NCBI GenBank assembly: GCA_022575985.1
Contig: JAKSXM010000231.1
Span: 20,560,501 to 20,624,500, forward strand
Direction of reading: 5' to 3'
From: Anagrus nilaparvatae
Lineage: Eukaryota > Arthropoda > Insecta > Hymenoptera > Mymaridae
DNA length: 64,000 nucleotides
Shown: in pieces, positions 56,282 to 64,000 of the stretch
Layout of the letters: each line of letters starts with the position of its first letter
How positions within the stretch are numbered: position 1 is the stretch's first letter
Notes under the pieces: model-generated
Databases searched by the model: none
What the model was told of the DNA's origin: nothing
Seen by the model: only the letters and a program-made list of their open reading frames with translations
Made by a program: the position numbers and the translations under genes

Positions 56282-57784
56282 TCAAATTTTTAAAACGAAA
56301 TGAGTACTATTAGCTAACTTTAAACATGCATTTAAATGCAAAAAAATATAAATCGAATTATGGGGTATAAATTTTTTTAAAAATTGTTTATCGCAAGAGA
56401 AATTGTAATTAATTTGCAAATATTCAAAAACGCTTTTAAAATAAGGTTTAAATACTAAAATTTTAAACGATTCTAAATTTGCATTTATGAAATAATTTCT
56501 AACCGAGATGATAAACTGTTTAGAATTAGTGTTAGGAGAGTCTACTTGAATTAATTTATCTGGAAATATTTCAGTTTTATCATCAGATACTAAAATAGAA
56601 AATGGGAAATTTACTTTATTACAATTTTCTAGATTACTAAAATTTTGTTCTAAACTTACTATTGGAATAATTGGGTATGACGGAAATTTAAAAACATTTA
56701 TATTGCAATTATTAAAAGAATTAAATTTTTCTCTAAACATCAAACGTTGAACAATACTAAAATAAAACAATTTTTCAGAGGAATTAGTAGTAATATTATC
56801 AGGTTTTAATTGAGATTTTAAATTTACAGAAAAATCAAATTTATTTAAATTAATTTTTGCAACTTTACTTTCAACATTATCATTATAAAAATCTTCGGAA
56901 TCAGCATCATAATTTGTTTCATCGTCACAAGTCTTTAAGCAAGAATCTATTACTAAGCTGGACACATAAAATTTATTTTTATCATACTTTGAAACTATAT
57001 TATCAAAAACATTACTATTTTCTAATTTTACTGGAGTTGCTTTGATTTCTATGTTAGGATCTGGGTTTTCAAAAACCTGAATGTTCTGATTTTTAACAAA
57101 ATTTGAATTGATTATTTCACTATCATGGTTGAAAATCGGGTTTGACTTTAATTTGGTTAAAGAATCAAATTTTGAAATTTTTGTTTTATCTCTAAGTTGT
57201 AAATTTGTAGTAGCTTTATTATTATTTTCAGTTATATCATTAAATAATGGAAATTTAAAATCAAGGATATCATGCGAATCTTTATTTTGGCCAAAAACTT
57301 TATTTTTATATTGATTTAATTCATAATTATATTGCTTATCTAATTTATTATGCGAATTTTTTAAAAAATGTTTATTTTTAATATTTGTTTTTGCATACAA
57401 CAAATTTTGGTTATTATTTTGATTTATAAAATTACTTGGTTGAAAATTTTGATAAGCAACTTCATTTTGATTATTTTTGTATAAATCATATCTACTGTTC
57501 AAATTAAGGTTATGGAAATTTAAATTGTTGGTATTTGTAAATTTTTGAGAATGAACGTTACTTGGAAGAGAAAATGCATTTTGATAATGGTTTTGATTAG
57601 AAAAGCTATCAAAATTTAAAGAATTTTCGTATTTTTGGTAACAGTTACGATTAATATTGGTTTTTTCAACCTGATTTAAATAAATAGAGCAAAATTTAGC
57701 TAAATGGGGTCCTTTACATAATTGGCAAGTATTGCAAAACTTGGTCCAATGTTCATTGTTACAACAATATAAACAATAAACCAT
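56282..57784 (-). CDS. Zinc-knuckle protein of the LARD-like element, otherwise unknown
   Basis: This 500-residue ORF is the only long frame in the element. It starts with two zinc knuckles, CLYCCNNEHWTKFC (C4, C7, H12, C17; C-x2-C-x4-H-x4-C) and CQLCKGPHLAKFC (C20, C23, H27, C32; C-x2-C-x3-H-x4-C). Such knuckles bind retroelement RNA and normally sit at the C-terminus of Gag, not at the very start of a protein. Residues about 40-240 are low-complexity and rich in Asn, Lys and Gln. The remainder (about 240-500) is more ordered, with hydrophobic blocks such as FNNCNINVFKFPSYPIIPIV and SILVSDDKTEIFPDKLIQV. I see no D-T/S-G protease site, RT or integrase motif. In such AT-rich DNA an open frame this long implies selection. 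It may be a nucleocapsid-like protein or the tail of a Gag. Confidence 0.65.
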   Translation of the reverse strand: MVYCLYCCNNEHWTKFCNTCQLCKGPHLAKFCSIYLNQVEKTNINRNCYQKYENSLNFDSFSNQNHYQNAFSLPSNVHSQKFTNTNNLNFHNLNLNSRYDLYKNNQNEVAYQNFQPSNFINQNNNQNLLYAKTNIKNKHFLKNSHNKLDKQYNYELNQYKNKVFGQNKDSHDILDFKFPLFNDITENNNKATTNLQLRDKTKISKFDSLTKLKSNPIFNHDSEIINSNFVKNQNIQVFENPDPNIEIKATPVKLENSNVFDNIVSKYDKNKFYVSSLVIDSCLKTCDDETNYDADSEDFYNDNVESKVAKINLNKFDFSVNLKSQLKPDNITTNSSEKLFYFSIVQRLMFREKFNSFNNCNINVFKFPSYPIIPIVSLEQNFSNLENCNKVNFPFSILVSDDKTEIFPDKLIQVDSPNTNSKQFIISVRNYFINANLESFKILVFKPYFKSVFEYLQINYNFSCDKQFLKKFIPHNSIYIFLHLNACLKLANSTHFVLKI

Positions 57785-59168
57785 TTTAAAAACATGTTAC
57801 GAAAATTAAAATCAATTGTTTAGAAACAAGTTTTAAAAACTTAAAAATGGATTTTCATTTCGCAAAAAGTTTAGAATCGAGTGCAAAGATTTAAATATTT
57901 CAGCAAAAATTTTTGCATCTATTAACAACAAGAATGGTAAAACTAAAAATTTCAAAAACAGATTTTTTTAAAAATAAAATTAAGTAAGTTAAAAATAGTT
58001 TACAATTTAAAATAACTAATAATAAAAATTTGCAAATATTACTATTTTTTTTTTAGCTATAAATTCAATAAAAACAATTTAAAATTATCTTTCAAAAATT
58101 ACTAAAAATTAAAAAAAACTTCTAATTTTTTTCGCTATTTTTTTTTTTTTTTTTGCAAAATTTAAAATTCAAAAGTAAAAAAATTTGCTGATATAGCTTT
58201 TAAAAATATTTAATAATTTGCAAACATTAAGTTAATTGTATTAAAGAAAAAACAAATTTATAAAATAAAATGATAAAGAAATTATAATAGGAAAGAAAGT
58301 AAGTAAAAGAGAAAGAGAAAGAGGGAGAGAGAGAGCGAGGGCCGTAGGACCGATAAGAATATATTTCTATTACAAGGGTGTGGTCAGTTATAGTATACTA
58401 TGCGTTCTATGGAGAGGGGGAGGGTACCTAGAGTCTTAAAAATAGTAAAGATGCGTAAGAGGGGCGGCCGAGATTATCTATTGTAATGCAGTGGGCCCAA
58501 AAATTGATGCGTCACCTCTTTGATACTTATGTACTCCTAATACTTTTTCTAAATTTAAGTTCTTATTTCTTTAAATTATTCGCGATTATTTATTAATTAA
58601 ATTAAAGTATTATGCAAAATTAAACAATAACATATTAAAATTAAATTTTTAATTAATTTTGATTAAAGTGCAAAAATAAAAATTTTTTTTTTTAAGCAAT
58701 AGTAATTAAAAGATGAGAAAGTTAAAAATTTTGTTTTTGAATATTTTTTTCTTTTTTTTTTTTTTTACGGTCAATTTAATTAAATTTATATAAATCCTTA
58801 TAAAAATTAAAAGTTTAGCAATAAAAATTTTTGTCTAAATAATTTTTAATCTAAAAATTAGCAAATAAAATAAAAATTTTAACTCATTCAATTAAACACA
58901 AATTTTTTCTAAAAAGTTTATTGCAAGACTCCTAAAAATTACTATTAAGTAATTTTGCAAACCAGGTATTACGTTAGCACTGGCACATTGGCCGAAGGCT
59001 AAAACGTAATCCTGGCTAATTTAATTTAGTAACTAAATTTTTTTTTATTAACACAAAATAAAACTAAAAATTTTTTTTTATAAATTAAAAAAATAGAAAA
59101 TAAAAATTAAAAATTAATTTAAAAGAAAAGAATGCTAATTTTGGCTAAAATTTGCACAAGACTACCCA
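57785..59168 (-). other. Leader (5' untranslated region) of the LARD-like element
   Basis: About 1.4 kb between the primer site and the ORF start. Mostly AT-rich, with one island of higher G+C at about 58290-58510, including a purine-rich run (GAGAAAGAGGGAGAGAGAGA on the plus strand) and GGGGCGGCCGAG. On the sense strand this is a pyrimidine tract in a position where packaging signals or splice acceptors might lie. Confidence 0.5.
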
Positions 59169-59185
59169 CAAGCTGGATGCCAATT
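59168..59185 (-). promoter_or_regulatory. Probable primer-binding site of the LARD-like element
   Basis: Two or three bases inside the 5' LTR the minus strand reads TTGGCATCCAGCTTGTGGG. The TGG start and overall form resemble tRNA-complementary primer sites of gypsy or BEL/Pao elements (TGGCGCCCAACGTGGGG type). The tRNA is not identified. Confidence 0.5.
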
Positions 59186-60229
59186 TGTTACGATGAATTT
59201 GCCCTTTGTCATTAATTGTTTAATTATTAAATAATTTTTAATTAAAAAGAGAAATAAAACTAAACAACTAATCGAGAAGGGGTTAGCAAGTTTTCTAGGC
59301 TTGCCCCGTCCTTCAGACAAATTTAACGTAATTAAAAAAAAAGTTAAAAAGTTAATAAATTAATTATAGTATTTAAATTTGCAAAAAAAAATAAAAATAC
59401 AAAAATATTTTTAATGTGTCCCTGCGTGGTTTCGATCACAATAGTCGAGGACTTTAGCCTTGTTAGCACACTTTTTGGAAAGTTTGAAAGATATAAAAAA
59501 AGAAATAAATATTTGACTTACCTTTTTTATAATTATAAAAATTTTTTAGTATTTTTGAGGAAAACTTTATTTTTAAAATAAATAGAAAGCAAATTTAACT
59601 TGAAAAGAAAAATTATTTAATTATGAATACCAATAAAAAAAACTGTGTACAATGAGAAAATGTAATTACAAAAAAATATATATATTTTAAAAATTGAGAA
59701 ATGTGAATATTTTGATAGCGTGGGCCGTGTGGGTCCCAGCTGAGCCTAATAGCTTGACTGACTGTTTGCGACTGTTCGAGAATGACTGACTAAAAAATGT
59801 AGTTTTTGGGAACGTGGTCCCTTTGATTTCCCTTTCCATGAGCATTTTTCAAGAAAAACGTCATAGACAAGTTATCAAAAAGGAATTCCTATGACTACAT
59901 TTTATCAAAAAAAAATTATTTACCGTTAGATAATTACAAAAAAATTTTTTCTTTTAGATGACTAATAACAATTAAAATTTTATAATTTTATCTTATATAG
60001 TAAACATCTTAAAGGTAGAGACCTAAAATTTTTTTATAATTATCTTGTTTTTCAACTTTCAATATTCCAATCTTTGTATTTTGATAGACAATAGATCGGA
60101 ATGTCTAATGTCTACAAGATAAAAATAAAAATTAAGGTCATCTAAAAAAATTTGATTTTTTTAAAATTATTCTTTAAAAAAAATTATTTAATATTAATTA
60201 ATTAAAAATAATGCAAATATGCCATCACA
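59186..60229 (-). repeat. 5' LTR of the LARD-like element
   Basis: Length 1,044 bp, no difference from the 3' LTR seen by eye. It should contain the promoter for minus-strand transcription. Flanked on its outer side by ATTC (60230-60233). Confidence 0.92.
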
Positions 60230-60233
60230 ATTC

Positions 60234-61073
60234 CACCAATATCAAGGTGTTAATTTTTTTTTAATGGGTGTTTTTTGGTTGAATTGAACGCCGTCAGCAA
60301 AAGTTTTTGAAAATTCTTCCTAAAATCTTTAATGAACCAAGATTTAGGTCAATAGCTGAATAAGTTTTTGAGTTAGAACTGGAACCGATTTAAAAAAGTA
60401 GTTTTGAGTCAAACGCGTTTAAAGTTTTTAAATGCTTATGTTTTCATATGAATCCGTCCTATAAAAATCAAAATATCTCAAAAACATATATTTTTTTTTG
60501 CTTGACAATTTTTTTATACACTCTTGAAATGTTTTTAAGCAAGAAAATGAAATAAAATAAAAGTGCATTACGAATTTTAATTTTTGAAAGGGGGGCCTTA
60601 AAAGAAAAGATAAGTAAGTTTTCCAATGTTAAATTTTTCGATGAATTTGAATTTTTAATCAGATTTAGACCACTGTGTATAACTTTGCGAAATAATTAAA
60701 ATTTGTATTTGTTTAGCCCTAAGTCTGTGTGAAAATAGCCACTAAGCTTGCAACTTAAAAAAAATTTTTTTGCTAAAAAATCTTCTCAAAAAATATTGTT
60801 TGTGTATAAAAATTTTCGTTATAAGAGCATAAAGCTAATTTTTGTGCATTTTCACTTTTATTTCAATGTTGATTTTTTAACTATTTCGCTAATTTCCCGC
60901 TAAATTAAGTATAAATATCTGACAGATATTTTTAATTATACGGAAACTTTTAATAAGGTACAGTAAGTTTGAAAACTTTTAAGCAATAAATCACAATTTC
61001 ACAAATTAAATAAAATAAATTATGAATATTTGATAAAAATGAAAATTGACAAAATGGAATTTGTTTGATTTTT
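60234..61073. other. No recognisable gene
   Basis: AT-rich; no frame, repeat or RNA gene that I can support. Confidence 0.4.
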
Positions 61074-61077
61074 AACT

Positions 61078-62084
61078 GGGTAAATTTAAATGAAGTGAGT
61101 GCGATTTGTATGGTCGGGTCTTCAAAACTGCCCAAAGTTTTTTTTTGAAAGTACTACAAAAATAAGTAACCAGCCCAATTTTCAACCTCCCAGAGTGAAA
61201 TCTCGATTTTTGGCAGCCATTTTAGTGTTTTTGACTGTCGTAAAAAATGTAAGAAAAATGAGTCATAATTTTTTTTATTATTGCTGTAAAAAACTCACAT
61301 TAGCAAGAAAAATTTTAATTGCATGAAAAACAGTGAAATAATAAAGAATTTCCTGATTAATTTTGAATAATTTGGTATAATTTAAAAAATAAAAAAATCC
61401 TTTAAAAAAATGAGATATTTTAATCTTTCAATTTAAAATTTCGCTGCTTTAACTTAAACGCTTTTAAAAACATGAAAAGATATATCCTTATGTAAAATTT
61501 CCTGCGGAATCCAATTTTTTGGTCAGATTTTTGATTGGTCACGTGACTTGGCGGGAAATTTGAAATTTGTAAAAAATGAGGTTTTGAAAGCTGCTATTTT
61601 TTTATCTAGAGCTCCCAAAAAGCAGTGTCTCATCGAAATCTTTTTTTGGCCAAAAAATATAAGGTTTAAGGAAAATTTTAAGCCTCGTTTCAAGATTTTC
61701 AACTAATAGGCATTTGATAAATTGACTTTAAAAAAAAAACAGCCTATCCTAGCGATTCCTCGCGCATGCGCTACTCAAAAAAAATTTTTGACCCCAGAAT
61801 TGGATAGCCAGGGAAATTTCCTATCCGTATCTATAAAGAAAAAATTTTTCATGCTAATGTGAGTTTTTTACAGCAATAATAAAAAAAATTATGACTCATT
61901 TTTCTTACATTTTTTACGACAGTCAAAAACACTAAAATGGCTGTCAAAAATCGAGATTTCACTCTGGGAGGCTAAAAATTGGGTTGGTTACTTATTTTTG
62001 GTAGTACTTTCAGAAAAAAAACAATTTGGGGCAGTTTTGAAGACCCGACCATACAAATTGCCCTCACTTCATTTAAAATTACCC
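61078..62084. mobile_element. 1,007-bp foldback element with AACT target duplication
   Basis: The ends are GGGTAAATTTAAATGAAGTG and the near complement GGGTAATTTTAAATGAAGTG, with AACT at 61074-61077 and 62085-62088. Arms of about 240 bp pair through TTTGTATGGTCGGGTCTTCA and AGAGTGAAATCTCGATTTTT. The interior (61330-61850) is non-coding. It contains GGATAGCCAGGGAAATTTCC near 61802, also present in the foldback at 22492-29774, hinting at shared origin. Confidence 0.75.
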
Positions 62085-62289
62085 AACTATCAATAGACAT
62101 TTTACAATGAAATAAACTCTTTAAAAAATGTTATATTTTATTAAAAATAATTTTTGTTTTCACAAATAAAGTACGTACTTCTAAATCAGCGTTCTATGCT
62201 TGATATTTTTAATTAATTAAATCAAAACATATTTATTTTAATTTATTTATTGATCCTTCTTTTTACAACTTGTTTTTATATAATAATTA

Positions 62290-62329
62290 GACGACTAGTT
62301 TTAGGAATAAATTCCCATCATCAGATCTG
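62290..62329 (-). ncRNA. Hammerhead-like RNA motif, CTGATGA type
   Basis: On the minus strand CTGATGA is followed by a stem of about six pairs (GGGAAT with ATTCCT), then AAAAC and TAGTCGTC. The CTGATGA box and stem II match a hammerhead core. The expected GAAAC is AAAAC, a change at a conserved position that would probably block cleavage. No associated coding region is visible. Confidence 0.5.
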
Positions 62330-62532
62330 TATTATAATTAAACTAAATTTATTTAAAATATTTGAATATGATATTGTAACTTTAGATTATGTCTGTATAG
62401 ACTCACAATTATTTTATGACTAAAGGGTAATCTTTTAACTCAAAATGTTTGCTCTAAAAATTATGTTGTTATACTTAATTAATAATAAGAAAGCTTATTA
62501 ATAATGTAGTAAAACGTTCCTTAGTAAGTTAA

Positions 62533-62615
62533 CACATTCGCTGCGGCATGGGCGAAATGCGCCCATGATCCCATGTATTTTAAATGGAGTCACGTGACCT
62601 GCCGCAGCGAATGTG
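62533..62615. mobile_element. 83-bp MITE with TTAA duplication (piggyBac-like)
   Basis: The ends are the perfect 16-bp inverted pair CACATTCGCTGCGGCA and TGCCGCAGCGAATGTG. TTAA flanks both (62529-62532 and 62616-62619). The interior contains a further small inverted repeat (ATGGGCG, CGCCCAT). Far richer in G+C than its surroundings. Confidence 0.8.
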
Positions 62616-62805
62616 TTAAACTTTATTTTGAAGAATTTTATTTTAAATAAATCAAAAGATTCTTTTAAAAAAAGTAAAGTAAGTAAAAAAAAGTAAATTC
62701 TTTAACAAAGAGAAGATTCTTTAAAAAAAAAAAGATCTTTAGGAACTATTTTAAATAAATTTAATAAATTTTTTTAAAATTTAATAAAAATTATTTATTA
62801 TTTTA

Positions 62806-62852
62806 GCCGACGTTTCGAATGCAGCTTGGCATTCCTTTCAAGGCACTGTAAT
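62806..62852 (-). ncRNA. Hammerhead-like RNA motif of a Penelope-like element, second copy
   Basis: On the minus strand GCCTTGAAAG is followed by a perfect 6-bp stem (GAATGC with GCATTC) and GAAACGTCGGC. It shares the flanking words GCCTTGA and GAAACGT with the motif at 40371-40411, but the stem sequence differs completely while pairing is kept. The left core is degenerate. Confidence 0.5.
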
Positions 62853-62916
62853 TAAAAACAAAAAATAAAAAAAATATAGATATTATAATATAATAACAAT
62901 TACTTACAAAATTTTC

Positions 62917-63587
62917 AGTAGTACTGCTACAAATGTAAAAATAAATTTTACGTATTATTTATGCAGACGGTAGCGACATGGACATGGCGACATTTTGAAT
63001 GTATTATTAAAATAACTTTGTATTGCAGAAGCCATCAAATTTTCTCAAACTCTGGGTATCTTATTTTTTCATCAAAACATATAACTTTACAAGATATTTA
63101 AGAAAAATATGACATACACTTGGAGAAAATGACATACAAAATACAACAGTGCTTTCAAGTGCATAAATATAGAGTGCGCATCCATAAAAGGTGAGAAGCT
63201 TAAAAAGAGTTAAAATCGAGGGGACAGACTTATATGTGACGATAAGCTAAGAGAATTGCATAAAAATTTGTTTCGTTGAAAAAAATGAGTTTTTGGGACC
63301 TAAATACGTCATATGAATCCTACAGAAAAATTTAAGTTCAAATTTTAAGTCGTTTGTTAATAGTCAAAGTTTACAGTTAGGCAAAAGGACAGCGGAAGGT
63401 GTCGACATTTTGAACACATATGTTCCAGAAAATTTTTTTGTTAACTAACCAATATATTCATAGTATGTTGTGACTTTAAAAAAATATTATTTATGAAATT
63501 ATTAAAAGAGCAAAATTGTAAAAGAGATTTAGTTTCGGATATAAATTGAGGGGACACTATGTATACCGTTCCTGTGAAAACCACCCA
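62917..63587. mobile_element. Truncated second copy of the TGGGTG inverted-repeat element
   Basis: Read on the minus strand from 63587, it begins TGGGTGGTTTTCACAGGAAC and follows the element at 8553 through GGTCCCAAAAACTC and the TTTGTAGCAGTACTAC region. Similarity stops near 62917, so the other terminus is lost. Confidence 0.6.
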
Positions 63588-64000
63588 TATACAATTTTAT
63601 GAAAATTAATAAGTAACCAATGTGTTACATAATCTATAAAAACAAAAATTGTTTAATTACATTGTTGATATATTTTTTTAAAGATTGTATTTACCATAGT
63701 CCGAATTTTTGAATATTTTATTTTGGAAGACAACATGAGTCATATTTTATAATTTTTTGTAATTTTTTTTTCCATGATTTTGATTATATTAAAATGTCAA
63801 TAATGGTTAAACTGAAATTTTTAAAAGAAAGTAGGAGACAGTATAGCAATAATAATTGTTTTTACATTTAGGCGAAATGACTATAAACAAAACTTCCTTA
63901 CCTTAAATAATAATATTTTCTCTACATTATCTACAAAAGTAAAAACAATTATTATTGCTAATAACATTATTTTGTTTTTTCTGATCTTTACAATAATCCT
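63588..64000. other. No recognisable gene
   Basis: AT-rich sequence to the window edge. ACAATTATTATTGCTA near 63945-63960 mirrors AGCAATAATAATTGTT at 63846-63861, a possible small foldback. Confidence 0.35.

Larger units (their letters stand above)
51119..60229 (-). mobile_element. 9.1-kb non-autonomous LTR retrotransposon (LARD-like)
   Basis: Two 1,044-bp direct repeats flank a 7,023-bp internal region. They start TGTTACGATG and end GCCATCACA on the plus strand, and are bordered by ATTC (51115-51118 and 60230-60233). A polypurine tract next to the left LTR and a primer-site-like sequence next to the right LTR fix the orientation as minus. The LTRs show no difference by eye, so insertion is very recent. 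The internal region has no reverse transcriptase, integrase or RNase H. It holds a 1.4-kb leader, one 500-residue ORF and about 4.1 kb of non-coding sequence with stem-loop repeats. It must rely on another element's enzymes. Confidence 0.85.

Noticed and set aside
56857..57314. Two plus-strand frames
   Set aside because: Antisense to the 500-residue zinc-knuckle ORF.

Overview
The window looks like intergenic or intronic DNA from a very AT-rich eukaryote, most likely an arthropod and probably an insect. No intact host protein gene is visible. Nearly everything that can be named is a transposable element (TE) or a relic of one. The arthropod inference rests on R1-clade-like LINEs, a copia element whose primer-binding site resembles that of Drosophila copia, BEL/Pao and Ty3/gypsy relics, a Penelope-like fragment and many short inverted-repeat elements. 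The species is not determinable.

Layout. 1-1.9 kb: two minus-strand LINE pieces meet at a (TAA)n/poly(A) junction. 1.9-7.9 kb: copy A of a complex repeat family, split by a TA-flanked inverted-repeat element, a solo LTR with an ATAT duplication, and another LTR-like insert. 8.2-9.8 kb: a Helitron-like element with a nested 0.94-kb inverted-repeat element. 11.0-13.5 kb: a decayed BEL/Pao relic. 13.5-14.9 kb: more Helitron-like copies. 15.1-17.5 kb: an R1-like LINE 3' end and a second LINE's 5' leader and ORF1 relic. 17.6-21.6 kb: a minus-strand gypsy relic carrying a TTAA-flanked MITE and a foldback-family copy. 22.5-29.8 kb: a long-armed foldback element split by a nearly intact copia retrotransposon. 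29.9-30.9 kb: a hAT-like MITE. 31.5-33.2 kb: a 5'-truncated LINE with a perfect 14-bp target duplication. 33-39 kb: palindromes and satellites. 39.5-40.5 kb: a Penelope-like (PLE) GIY-YIG fragment. 42.07-42.16 kb: the only candidate host exon. 44.25-46.28 kb: three elements nested inside one another. 46.5-50.6 kb: copy B of the complex repeat. 51.1-60.2 kb: a 9.1-kb LTR element with identical LTRs. 61.1-63.6 kb: a foldback element, an 83-bp MITE, hammerhead-like RNA motifs and a truncated inverted-repeat copy.

The most interesting object is the LTR element at 51119-60229. Its two 1,044-bp LTRs show no difference by eye, its PPT is clear and its PBS plausible, and it has a 4-bp ATTC target duplication, so it moved very recently. 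It encodes no recognisable reverse transcriptase or integrase. It carries one unfamiliar 500-residue protein beginning with two zinc knuckles, and a long non-coding region holding six copies of a conserved stem-loop, one with a compensatory base-pair change. It reads as a non-autonomous LARD-like element mobilised in trans.

The copia element is also young (LTRs about 99% identical) but cannot move unaided. Its polyprotein has one in-frame stop, and the catalytic integrase glutamate is glycine.
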